From Siphonodentalium dalli (taxonomy: Eukaryota; Mollusca; Scaphopoda; Gadilida; Siphonodentaliidae), in NCBI GenBank assembly GCA_032622095.1, contig CP136063.1:180773956-180837955 (forward strand): 64,000 nucleotides of DNA, written 5' to 3'. Numbering within the stretch: the first letter of the stretch is position 1; every line of letters begins with the position of its first letter. Below, piece by piece: positions 25,501 to 39,756 of this stretch. Below the pieces are notes generated by a model that saw only the letters and a program-made list of their open reading frames with translations, was not told the DNA's origin and made no database searches. The position numbers and the translations under genes were made by a program.

Positions 25501-28500
25501 TGTATCAGTACCGCTCTTCGTGATATGACTGACCCATCATCCCAAGATTATTCCTGAAGACTATCGACACAGGCGACACTCTATTCCAGCCATGACCACG
25601 ACTCATCCTTCTTTCTCAGGCGCCGGAGGGCATATGGAAAGAAGCCACCACATATAAAGCAGGAAGTCTTTTGAATACCTAGTCCGTTCCCATGTCGCCA
25701 GGTTTGCAGTCCGATGGTCTAACCACTCGGCTACAGCGACACTTGTCTGCAACAGAGAACCCTGAACAACTATCTGAGCTCCCTCGTGAGCGCAGTTCTC
25801 TTCTTCTTCATTTCACTTTTGTATGGGCGACCCCAAAGGAATGTCCAAAGCCTTTTCACCTCGGGGATAGAGCTACAGCTCGTCCCGATCCCGATCTCCC
25901 TCCATCCGAACTGGCGATGGGTTGTTAGGTGGGGCAGGATCCCAAGCATGTCTCCTACTCGAATGGCATCGTGGAAAAATAAAAAAAAATAAAAATTATT
26001 GTGCATTGGGATTCAAACCCAAAGGTACTGGCTGCTGTTAATCAAAAGGCGGCCAGTAACTGGAATTCCAGGACCACGGACATGCAGTTGGCCAACAAGG
26101 AGGAAGGATGCTTGAAATTTTCGGCCCCAGACCAAGCCCAGCAGGGACCGAAGGCATATAGGATTATAATATGGACAGGGTGTTCTCACCCCCAGCGGTG
26201 CTGACCCCGAGATGGTGACTTGTAGCGATGTACGGCGTGGTTTGAATGTTAGGTGAGAAGCACACGGCCGTACCTGGGCACGCCAACCCGCCAACGGCCG
26301 ACCCGAGGGAGCAGATTGACGTCCCGTACGATAGTCCACGGATACCCACAACTTTTCTTCTTTTTCCTTTTCTTGTTTGTGTGGTTCTTCTTGGAGGGGC
26401 AGCTTGGCTGCGGTGCCCTCACATTCCGTGTTTGATGTAACTATCGCCCCGAGTTGCTAAGCCAAGGAGGGGAGCACTATTCTCTAGTGGCCAGTTCTCC
26501 GAGGCAGCGGTACCCTCGAAACGAGGAGAACAGCAGCTCTAGGGGAGCTACAGGGAAAGATCTTCTGGATCTGGTTCTTCTTACATCGTATCTGTATATA
26601 GAACAGTGCAGGAACCATCTGGTTGTAAACGCACTGGTGCAGGTGCTACCATGGCCGAGTAACGTTATAACCCTGTGTGATTCCCGTAGCTTTCTTTAAT
26701 GCGCACATTCCGAGGCATGTACACAGGTCAGCTATCAATGTCAGTGCCCGATCGGCATCGTACTGCACCCCGACAACCTACCTGGACAAGTGTTGTAATG
26801 GGTGGGAAGTCGGCATTTTGCATTCGGATCTTTATTCAGAGATCTTGCATGAGACCTTTCAGTCTGACAAGCTTGGAATCTGACCAAGTTCTGACAATTG
26901 CTAACCATAAAAAACGACATCTGTTATTTTTATGCTGATAAGCACTTTGGCTGTGACAACGGACGGCAGTAAGCTAATCGATTGTATTGCACGAAATCAA
27001 TATTGTAACACAATTTTGTTAAGTTGAAACAACAATGAAAAAATAATTGACAAGTGTCAATTTACACTCGTTGTATAACTAAACCTTGTAGCGACGAAGC
27101 CGTCAGAAGCCGAAAGTAAGTCACCTAATTTCGTGATACCTGTATCGCACAGGCCAGAGCACGTGGCGCCTCGCTTGGACCCCGGAATACATTTCACATG
27201 TATGCAATAGATTCTTGCAATAAAGATGAGCGTCTTTAATCATATCCAAATGTGCATATATCATTCTGTCGTTCGTCGACGAATATATTTATTATTATGC
27301 CATTTTGAATTTATTAAAATTTGGAAAACAAATAACTATAAAACGGAACGAGTTTCCACACCAATCCGGGATATATTGCATATCCTGACCATCCGTTTCA
27401 CAAGATTTTAATACTGCTTCCGTCAGTTGTACACCTGACTACGACTGCGTTCTCTTATAAATAAAATTGTAGCTACAGTTTTACCAAGCCGTCAGACGGT
27501 CAAAAGTAAGTCACCGAATTTCGTGATACTGTTACTATGCAACCGTCCACGTGGCTAATTTGCTTTGACCATAGAAAATCTCTCATATATATATATTATC
27601 AAGACTTATCTTCGTGTCCTCCGTTAACAAGGGGAAAAAGTGAAAAGCGATCTGGCTACAGAGCTTATATAGGGACATTTGGAGATGACGTCATCAGAGG
27701 TTACAGTTCAGGAAACAGGATAAAATGTACCATAGAATTTTCGGACCGGGTTTGTTAACCCTTCCTTGTTAATATTTTGGGGATATACCATATAGTTCAG
27801 TGGGCAAGATAACTTTGACGGAGATACAAATATACTAGTATGTGGGTTAATACTACACTTGTAACCTCTGTCAAACAAGCAGTCCACAGTGGATTAAACT
27901 TTATTTATGCCACCAGTAGACCAGACATTGTTTCTGCCAGATCAACTATCAACATTGATATCACTGTTAATTACTTTATAACTACCGGTACCAGGCAGCT
28001 GTTCTGCCACAATATTGTGCTATTGACACATGGGCATGTCAAATATAATTTTGCCATTATGAGCTTTATTCAAAAGGCATTTAATGGGTTCATGGGGGGG
28101 GGGGGGGGAGTTTGTGTGCAGGGGCGATGGGGAAGGGTGGGGGGATAGTGGTGTCTTTTTATTTAGAATGTTTTTTTTAATTGAGCAAGGGTTTCAATAA
28201 AAAAAATAATTGTTTTTTTGTTTTTAAGAGTTATGTCCCTGGCTCCGCCCATATCTGACCCAGTGAACCTATGTGAATAAATCTGAACCCCAGTAACCCA
28301 AGGACTCTCCATGCCAAATATAAACTAAATAGGCCTGATGGTTCTTGAGAAGAAATCGTTTTAAGAATAACTATGGAGGGAAAGAGTTATGGCCCTGGCT
28401 TCGCAACTATTTGAACCGGTGACCTCATTTGAACAAATCTGAATGTGAATCACCTAGGGAACATCCACACCATCTATGAACCCATTCGGTCCTATGGATC

Positions 28501-31500
28501 TGGAGAAGAAGATGTTCAAAGAATTGTTGATGGATGGACGGACAGACTGACAGACGGACGGACAGATGGACGGCGGACGAGGAGTGATGACTATAGCTCT
28601 ACCAGAGACTTCGTCTCAGGTGAGCTAAAAACCACTACTTCCAGATAAATAAAGCAAAAATAACTCTAGAACAGAAAATACAAACCTCATATTGTCCTCT
28701 TTTGAAAGTACTCCCTATACCACTTCCATTGCAATCAGATAAACCATGGCTGAGATATCTGCATGGCCAGAGAGAAAACCACTATTTCCATATAAAAAAA
28801 AATTATAACTCTAGAACAGAGAACACGATTGTCATTGAGCCCTCATTTGAAGCAGTTCTGATCGCGAACCTCCAGATCAAATTTCATGCCGACTTGATAA
28901 AACTTTGAAATATATGCTCTGACAGTATGGCGGACGTTCAATGTCAATCCACTTCAAAAAGTTGGGTTTTGAGGGGGTGTATAAAACTATCCAAAAAATA
29001 TACTGTTGAATAAATGTTCACACCTTCCTCAAGCGTCTCTCATACTTACTCAATATTAAATTCTTCTCCCCAATATGGGTTCAGTGTCTCCTTAACAGGA
29101 GTGCGGCATGTTTTAACAGTGTTCAGAGATAAAATGCAGTATGGATGAGGTAGTTGCTTGCATGGCAGGTTTCGTCCATCGAATATTTGCACATGCAAAC
29201 TGCGTAGTTCTGTTAAAAGTGTTGATACATAATCGGATACACTTGAACCATTCACACAATGCTTTTTTAACATGGTTACCCATTTCTGAAAAATAAAAAT
29301 AATTTGGCAAATATCAAATAATAACTTTTATGGTTCTTCTCTTCAATTTGAGTCGCAATTCTATACAAAAGTTATTAACCAAGTGCATTAAATTTGATTT
29401 GAGCCAAGCTTTAGCGAGGCTCGAATCAAAGTTAGTGGACAAGGTTAATAAATTTTGTATAGAATAGCGACTCATTAGAGATCCTCTATATAAAATAAAC
29501 CTCACAAATTAAAGCTTACCAGAAAAATCTGTTTTAAAGATGGTCTATCTCTTCCTATAATAAGTTTTATTAAGTTCCTGGGTATAAAATAAAAGATACG
29601 AATCGAAGACCCCTGTCTGGAAATGCTTCTATCAATTAATATTGATTTCATTTAAACTTTTCTGGTATAATATACATAGAATCAATTTGGGACATTTAAG
29701 GCTCGGGTTCATTCAGATCTTCCATGAGGGATAATTCTGTCGAAAAATTGTAATGAAAAAATGTCCCACATGATTATCGCATTATATAAGAAAATATAGA
29801 TATAAAATCAATATCAATTGAGAGAAACTTTTTCTGACAGGTGTCTTCAATTTATAACCCGGAAATTATATAAAATGTGTTTAGGAAGAGATAGACTATC
29901 TTTAGCCCTTTCATGTTTGGAGCTGCACTGGTGCAGCATTAAAGATACTGCGCATTCTCTTAAATAAGCAAGTCTCCCATAGGGAGCCTCGCATATATAA
30001 GTGAATTCACTGGCTTACAAGGACAAGGTAAACATTGTTGGGCAATGTATTCTCTCATATGAGAGGCTCCCTATGGGAAGTCAATAATTGATATAAGCAT
30101 TTCGGGACAGGTGTCTTCAACTCATATCTATTATTTTATACCCCGGAAATTATATAACATGTATTTAGGAAGAGATAGACCAGCTTTAACCCTTTCTATA
30201 CTAAATACTCATGGATGAGTAGTTCCTTAGGAAATGTTCAGATAATAAGTTCAACAAATGACCATAACTGCATACTCTGTAACATTGTAGTCCAATTACT
30301 AAAATGTTAGCAAAATATACAACCAGAGAATCACACAAGCGAAAGCTATTTTCTTACAAAATAACTACAATTATATTTATCAAAGTCTGATAGGAAAAAA
30401 ACTTTGAGGAACTAAAATATGCTCCGGCGGCTAATCGATTCGATTCATTCAATATCGATCTCCTGACTATATGTCAGAAAAGTGCCGAATCGCAGGGACT
30501 TAGTGTCAGTCAACCACAAATCATGGCAGGACGCAGCAGAAGTCAATCAGATGATAGTCGTGTGAAACTTTAAATTTGAAACATAGGCAATGACATCATC
30601 CTACGTGGAAAGCCCTATATATCCGTGGTAATACGACAGATACATGAAAGTTTCAGACTATTGAAGGCGTAGCTGTTCAATAGTCTGGGTTCATTTAAAC
30701 TGGAATTAACATAAAATTATAAGCCTTATCCTTAATCCGTAACCATGTCTATACTAAACATTCATTGATGTGTAGTTCCCACAGGAAATGTTCAGGTAAA
30801 AAGTTCAACAAACGACCACAAGTCAACCAACCGACCATAGGTCATTTGTTGAACTTATTATCTGAACATTTCCCACCAATAAATAGGAATTCTTTTGCCC
30901 GTGTATTATCTCTTCATTTGCCTGTTGTCTCCTTATACTTCCTGAACATCCATTCAAATGAATAATAGAACATTCCAACATATAATTTTACAACTAAATG
31001 GGAGAATCCATTTAGAAAAGAAAGGGTTATACAGACTGCTATTGAGAGATTTACCTGTGCGATATCACTGTTTTCAGCACATAGATAATACAAGGACAGA
31101 TGAGGATCATATGCATTTATCACAATCTGGAAACAATTTGGCCTGAAACAGAAAAAACGTGATTCACTTAATTGTCAAATAGAATTTCAATATAAAACAT
31201 GAAGAATTTAATATGTAAGATTTGTGATATTGTGAATTGACCCCAGTAAAAGTAAATAACAATAAAAATTCATTCTGCATTTATCCCATGAGGCCAGACC
31301 AATTTAATTACTTGTTTTACGAACGACTGGGAAAAAAATATGTAGATGCAGGAGGGAATAAAAAAAAAAATAATATTCCTAAAAAAAATTCAGAAATGAC
31401 CGATATACATCCCATAGCTTCTAAATAATGTAATAAGTAGTGAATAAGGTAAACAAACTTTATTCAATAAGAAATAACTCAAAACAAAACAGATATACAT

Positions 31501-34500
31501 GTAATTATCCATGTCTTCTAGCTTGTGGTACTGTGACTTGGGAAGACCTGAGTTAATTGGTAATTAATGTTTTGTTCTGTGGGTGTTCTGAAAGTTGCTA
31601 GTAACTTGCTACTGAAAGATGTTTACCATATTGTACAATACATGCATGTTGGTGGGTACATTATATGGTGGATAATGAGTTTGGATACGGTAAAAACACT
31701 GATAGATACCACTTGCATATCAGACCCATAGAAGAATATGTGCTCGTATTAATTGACATATCTGAAACCCATGATAAAATCGGCAATATCTCATCGATCC
31801 TCGTATATATTTTTAGGTTCGACATGCAATTTCCAGATCTATATCCATGTGTTCTACAAGTGACGAAAATTCAGATCAATTGACGACAATTGATCTGAGA
31901 AGAAGATACAATTACAGATTGTCTTTTGTTCCAAATACGGAGTCGAGAAAGAGGCTACGACATGTTATTAAAATTTACCAATGAACCCAAGCATTTTCTA
32001 AGTCACAAACCAGGGGAAGACAATAGCCAGTTTATTGGATGCCAAGATCATTAATCATGATAGCCTTTAATACTAATCATAAACACAAATATTAAACAAG
32101 AACTTGGCAATACCAAGAACCAATGTCTGACATAGAAAAATAGACGTGAGGTCTTGCCTACCGCTGATATATCAGTTTCTACAGTTTTTACTACATGTAT
32201 TAAATCAGTTGAAGCAACAGTTCACACTCTGGAAGTTCTATTTTAAGACACAAATCTGCTCAAATTTATGGGATGTAAAAAATATGAAAGCATTCTGCCA
32301 AGTTTTACTATTAAATCGAATGCATCCAAAGTCTTCTTAGAAACTGACACACCATCACCAACTGACAGCTTTGAGACGTGGAGAATGATGCATGATGCGC
32401 CAAATCGGGAAACAATATTGAGGGGGGTGTTTGGCTGAACTTCGTGGCCATCAGTTGAGTCACTAGCGTTTTTAACCGTGATTTTATCCACTTTAAAGTC
32501 ATCGCCCACCTCACTAAATGTCACGGATACTACATCAGAAAGACTCAATTGAACTAGCTTTTGCTTCAGCGTCCGTTGCGTGTCTGTTAGTATTTTAAAG
32601 CTGAAGTAATCTGCAGTCGCCATTCTATTTCGGACATGTTTCACTAACAACGGAAGTTATGCATGCTGACAGATGTAAACAAAAGGTCACGGAACCGGAA
32701 CCTGAACGCATAACTCGGAAGGCCGGAATACGGAGCGTTATAATCCGGAATACACAACTCGTAGGCGGAACGAAATCACTAAAATCCGGAAAACGTAATT
32801 TTTTCTCTGGGAAGAAAAGTGTATTATTTTTATTCGGTTTTGGCGGAAAAAGCTATCGGCGGTGTTCGTAAAACAAGTAATTAAATTGGTCTGGCCTGAC
32901 AGGATAATACAACAAACCCCACTCTCTACTGCCATCCATACACGATTTTGTAGTATTGATACTATATACCTGGTATTTATTCCGTTCAAGGAAATCATAT
33001 GTTGGACTCCCCTTAATGGACATCTATTCTCACCTCTTGAGTTTTTAAATCTGGATCTTAGTAACCAATTATTGTATGATAGGATTCGGTTATAGATACC
33101 CAAATAATCTTTAAACCTTTCCATGACTGGAACTTCCTGAAGTTATGCGAAAACCCTGTGCGAATGCATTCTCTTATATATACGAGTTTCCTATAGGGAG
33201 CCTTGCATATATAAGATAATACATTGGCCTAACATTATTTATTTACTATGCAAGCCAGAGCATTCTCTTATATATGTGAGGCTCCCTATGGGAGACTCGC
33301 ATATATAAGAGAATGCAACGGCACATAAACCTTATGCTGCATCAACGCGGCTCCTATCATGAAAGAGTTAAATATACTTGCAAATAAGTAAACTTTTCTC
33401 ACGTAGTCTTATAATAAGTGAGCAATCATGCCTACCTGCCAAATAAGCTGTCATGTACTGGGTATAATGAGCTGAAACTGAGATCAATCATTCCTTTGGG
33501 CTTCGATCGCTGAAAATAAAAACTTGAGTGGTTAGGCCATGCAATGTCAATTTCCTGTTTCTCAGTCCAGCGCACATGGCACCAAAACCAATGATGTAAC
33601 ATTGTTATTCACATTCAATTCATTACTGTAATTGTAACCCTTTCATGACGTGAGCTGCGCTGTTGCAGCATTAAAGACCTGTGCCAGTGCATTCTCTTAT
33701 AAATGCTAGTCTCCCATAGGGAGCCTCGCATGTATAAGAGTATGCACTGGCTTTCAAGATCAAGGTAAATATTGTTTGACCAATGCATTCTCTTATATAT
33801 GCGAGACGCCCTATGGGCGACTCACATATATAAAAGAATGCATTGGCACAGGTTTTCGCAAAATTTCAGGAAGCTCCAGTCATGGAAGGGTTAAATATGT
33901 TCAAACTATTACAAATGCCTTTCTCAAGAAGCCTCTCAATAACAGTCTTCTGCAAAAATGATGCATATAAAGCGGAAATAAAATATCTAAGGCCTGCCAC
34001 TCATAGTATTCTATTCAAAATTTTATACATTATCATCACAACATTATAAAGGCTAGAAATCACATAGTATTACATTTGATAAGGTTTCCACTATTCATTA
34101 ACAATTATTGATAAACATTTCCTTATTCTGATTTCTAAACTGCCATTTATTTCTCATCAATTTTTTTAATTTCAACTCACGAAATATAATAGCTCACCTT
34201 CTCATTTTCAAAGTAAAACAATTGAGACATGGTACCATTTAGAACAAACATCATATTCTTCCATTTTTTGTTTCTTTGACCTGTTAAACAAAAATTAAAT
34301 AGCTGAATCAACACAAAATTCTATAATGGCTCAAAGTGTCCATAATATTCAGTAGCCAATACATGAAGTTGAACAGAGGAGAATAATAATTTATTTGATA
34401 AAGTGTAAAATCCATTGTACACAACGCTCTAAAAAACTTTATATCTTAAAATAGCATAAGGGAATAATGACCTAAATGTCGTGACTTAACACCAGTACAA

Positions 34501-37500
34501 AACAAATTGACGAGAGTAGGTGCAGTAAAATAACAGAACTAGCTATAGGGTAGACCAAATCTTCTCGGTCCACAACAGTTTGGGATATTGGTTGAATTGA
34601 TGCTGTACCACCCGTTACTTTTCTATAACAAAATTTCATTGAAAAGACATACTAAATTTACATGTGGAGCCTGAAAATTCACGTGAACTACTGAATGTGA
34701 TTGATCATCTGTTATGTCAGAGTTTAATCCTGTCTTCAAAATGATTTACCATGACAGAAAAAGGTAAAGTGATGAAACAATCGTTTATATATATCTTGTT
34801 TACATTTTCTGATAGTGCGACAAATTGAAAGTCTCTGGAAAACAAGGCTTTGTTTACTTATAAATCTTGTTGCTTTGACATTCAACATGCTTGGGGAAAG
34901 GCTACCCTCTGTGTTCATACAAGCAAAGCGCCCACTTGACCTAATCTGAAGACATACCAGCAAGATAACTCCCGTCCACGATTCTGGGCATAAAGTCTGT
35001 TATAGGAGTAATAGGATGGGACTTGGTCCAAAACAGCATCAACCCAACCAATATCCCAAACTTTTGTGGACCGAGAAGACTTGGTCTAGCTATACGGTTT
35101 TTTGAAGAAGTGACTTTTCAAGAGTTTTTTTGTAAATGTTCAACAGACCTGTCTGTGAATGTCTTTTGGAAGCTGATTGCAGACTAAATAAATTTGTCTT
35201 AATGTATTTGAATCACGTGAATGGAAAATGGGAGGCAGTTCTAATCAGCCGACCAAAGGCCATCATGTCCAGGTGTGTATGTATAAGGGTTTCTTTGACA
35301 TAATCGAGAGCCTGTTCGTTGCTTTGGATCAAGCCTTGAAATAATGTGTCTGACATTTTTAAAATGAGGCTCCAGAGAGTGAATTTAGTGATGCTATCCT
35401 GCACGACGGGCAAGAATCACCAAATTCACCGTCTGCGGGGCCTCTGGGAACCTCATTCTGCTGAGGCCTCAACTGCTATGGGATACCTAGGATTCGATTG
35501 AAGTTGCCCAGTTGAAGTTGGTGATGTTCACCCATTAGTCATTTATCTTCTGCAAATTAGGGGATACAGAAACTGAGGAAAAAGTAAAAGTAACTAAAAC
35601 AATGTTAATTTGAGACTATAGATATTTCCCAGAAGATGAGGCCTAAGCAGAATGAAGACCCCAGAGGGTGAATTTAGTGATGCTAGTCTGCTGTGGGGGT
35701 AGCATCACTAAATTCAACCTCTGGGGACCTCATTCTGCAAATGACAGACACGCTATTTGCATGCTTGAACTTATTATCTGAATATTCCTACCAATGAATA
35801 TAGGAATCCTTCTGCACTTGTATCAGCCTCGAATTTGGGAATACAATACATAATACTCAAATTGTTGTCTTTTCTAGGGGTGTAACAACATGTGTTTCTA
35901 GGGGTGTAACAAAATTTGTATCGTGATTCTTTCTGAAGGATCATATCGCGATGTGTTTTAACAGATATATCGTATGTACAGTTCCTTAGTGGCTGTGAGT
36001 GGTAAATATAGAACTAGTGTCACCTAAAGCTAACAGATGGATTTGTTTGTTGCAGTGTTACTATATAAGCTTTAAATGCTTGGAATCGTATTCTATTATA
36101 AATGAGAAATTGAACTTAATTTGAGACTATAGATATTTCCCAGAAGATGAGGCCTAAGCAGAATGAAGACCCCAGAGGGTGAATTTAGTGATGCTAGTCT
36201 GCTGTGGGGGTAGCATCACTAAATTCAACCTCTGGGGACCTCATTCTGCAAATGACACAACCACTATTTAAAGGCTTGCTTTAGATACCAGTATAAGCTC
36301 TTTAACTCTTTCGCTGCCAAACGCGCATAAATGCGAACTGCGGAGACGCTGCCAATCGCGCATTTTTGCGAATTTGGTATGTAGTCTAATGTATGGGATA
36401 TAACTCTATTTTTTCCGGCATGTTTGACAGTGTACAATGTATTTATCTGTAGTACTGTTGCGCGCGAACAATTTAAAGCGACAATGTCCTCAAGGACATA
36501 CTATTTCTGACGTTATGGGTGTACAGTCAGAGCCGGAATATTGCGTCATTGTTGTTAGCACGTGGTTATCAGTCGAAAATGGCTGCTCGCAAAAGACTCA
36601 GGACTGAAGAAGTTATTGTTATTACCTATATACTCTAATGATCGAGGGGCGCCTGCGGCGCATAAGATAATTATACCTATTATTTATGTGGGCAGTAGCC
36701 TCTATAGGGGCCCCTGCGGCGCATAAGATACTATGGGTGGCGGGATAGGGTGGCGGTGGGTAACTAACCTCTATACTCGAGGGTCGCCTGTGGCGCATAA
36801 GATACGTATACCTATTATTTATAATATACCTTTACTGGTTTTGAACAACCCTTGTCTATTGTATCGTTTTCCAGTGGTGATAACAGGCCAGTAAATCAAT
36901 TATGCTGGTGAGTTGACCATGCGTACGCCCGCGTGACCCATATAATTCACATACATCATTGTAAAACCCAATTTTCCTAAAATTCAAGATGGCCGCCAAG
37001 ATCACGTGACTTATAAGGGGCGGAGCAGGGTCATATGTCCCCCTGCAGGTATATATACATATGGGTATGGTTATATATATATATCTATATTTGGAATTGT
37101 ACCTATCAGGGAATATTCAAGCAACAAAAGCACGAACTCAACAAAGTGCGCCATTGTATCCCATTTTGCTACAAATAGGTGGCAACTTGCATAAATCCAA
37201 AATGGACGCCAAGGTCACGTGATCTATTTTATGTCCAAAGTGGGTTAATATAGGTAGCTCCCGTGTACCTTACTGTTGGACATCGTATAATTGGGTTGAA
37301 CATTAGAAAACAAACAACACACCCATCCATATACCCACACAAAATGTACATATACAGGCAAATAGCCACTAATCCAAGATGGCCGCCAATGTCACGTGAC
37401 CTTGGTGGGCGTGTCCACGGTGGCATTCGACAGGGTATACCTATGTCTATATACATGTGAAGTTTCAACTAATTATATTAGAAACTGCTTGAGATATAAT

Positions 37501-39718
37501 GTATTACCCATATATACCTGAAATACATGGATATATGTACAGGATGCGTGGCACTGGGGGGTAAGTCTGTGGTGGCGGGTGGCAGCGAAAGAGTTAAATA
37601 TGCTGTTATTCCCTGAGAGTAAGCGATAAGCAGTCATATTAATGAACACTATATACAAATCTGGCTGCAAAATTCTGAACGTGCAATAATCTAGTTTTTA
37701 TGTTATGGGCAGGAGGTTCAAATATCCTTTGACGTATGTATTTATGGTCCTATTATGATCAACAGAACAAGGTAGGAATGTGATATAAGCAATATATATT
37801 GGGAATAATTTGAAGCTCCAAGCTGTTATGGGCCTTTCATTTCAGGCCAATGTATAGCATATATGGAATGTAAATATGTCATTGTTTGTACTGTTTTTTT
37901 TATAAAAAGCCAAAATATTATCGTAAAATTAGCATGATATTATTGCATATGTATTATACTGTACTCACTTTTCTTGTTCAAGTAACCTGACATATCAATT
38001 GTATCATTTTTGCTGCGAACGAGACTCTGCACCGTACTGTGCCGTATCGAGGCATATATATCTTGCGTCTTGTCGTCACCCACAATTCCCATACAAGCCA
38101 GCCTCCCATCAAGGTCATCATTGATGTCCTTCAAAACAAATGAGATTAAATAATTAGCGAAACAGACAATTTATATGATATTGTTTTAACCCTTTCATGC
38201 TGCAGCATTAAAGATCCTGTGCCAGTGCATTCTCTTAAATATGCAACATCGCATATATACAAGAGAAGGCACTGGTTTACAAGGTCATGGTAAATATTGT
38301 TAGGCCAATGCATTCTCTTATATATGCAAGGCTTCCAGTCATGGAAGGGTTAAATACATCGGCCCCACAAGTCAGACATGATCAAGGTTCACGCTGGCCT
38401 GAATTGGCCAATTTTTTGGCTAACCCTGGCTATTCCTGAAATTTTTTGGCCATTTTTCAAAAACTTTGGCCAAATTGAAAAACCAAAACAAGGAATCGAG
38501 AAAATCAAAAATAGAAAGGAACACGCAAAAAATAAGTGATAAATTTCGAGTTGGACAAAAGTGATAATGAAAATGTGCACGGATGGGAAAGGCAAAACAG
38601 AAATAGGTCGAGCTGGCAACGTTTATCAACATAAATGAACACTGAATCACCTACATTGTCTATATTTCGAAACCATGCAGCAGTAATGTATAGTTATTTG
38701 ATCAAGAAATTACACCATCTAGCAGCAAATCACTATCTGATGATCATTTGAGAGGTGATTGCAGACTATAGCCTTGTAACTTTTTGTCCAAAATGTTTGG
38801 CCAAATGAAATTTTCTTTGATCATTTCCCTAAAATTTCCCATTGGCCACCGACAGTGTGAACCCTGGACCTAATCAAATTCAAGGTCATCTAAGGCCATT
38901 TTGCAACAATTTTCAAGGCTTTTCAAGGTCCTAGGCAATATATAAATGAACATTTAAGGTGGCACTGAGGTGGCAAATTTTGTTCACCCTCACATAAATC
39001 AGTTTCTCACAGATGTAAATATAAAAAGACAATGCAGTTCCACTAAACTGCATTTTAAACTAGTCATTGTTTTAGGCACTATAACTTCTGTTGAGATTCA
39101 AAGTTAGATAATTCATACCTCAGAATTAGGTGACATGATTTGAACAGAATAAAATACTTCTAAATTAAATCATACTGTAGTTGCACCAACAAGAAACTCA
39201 CAAGAACAGAAAGCTGATAATGTCATCTAGTACACTTGCTGGTTTATTAGTTCAAGCAGATTCACTTTGGTAGAGAAAATTGGTTCTTATGAAAAGTTTT
39301 GTTTAAAAGGAAGTGTCCAAAATTGCTTTAACCCTTCCATGACGGGAGCTGTGTTGGTGCAGCATTAAATATCCTGTGCCAGTGCATTCTCTTATATATG
39401 CAAGACTCCCATAGGGAGTCTCGCTATGGGAGTCTCGCCTATATAAGAGAATGCACTGGCTTACAAGGTCAAGGCAAATATTGTTAGGCCAATGTATTCT
39501 CATATATATGCGAGGCTCCCTATGGGAGACTTGCATATATAAGAGAATTCATTGGCACAGGGTTTTCACAAAATTCATGAATCTCCATTCATGAAAGAGT
39601 TAAAAAAAGTTTTAAAAAATCTTGTGAAATTCATGTATAGTTCTCATGTTTGTTTGATTGTTTGGGCAGTGATAGGTATTTTTTTCCCCTCCTGTCTGCT
39701 CCTGTATTTACTTTTATC

Positions 39719-39756
<38 letters not shown>

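Noticed and set aside
25690-25745. Possible functional tRNA gene on the minus strand (A box TAGCCGAGTGG)
   Set aside because: No matching B box or acceptor stem at the right spacing; better explained as SINE or tRNA-derived remnant.
37263-37468. Overlapping frames on both strands with IYMYI-like residues
   Set aside because: They lie inside the TTAA element and arise from AT-rich repeats. No family resemblance.
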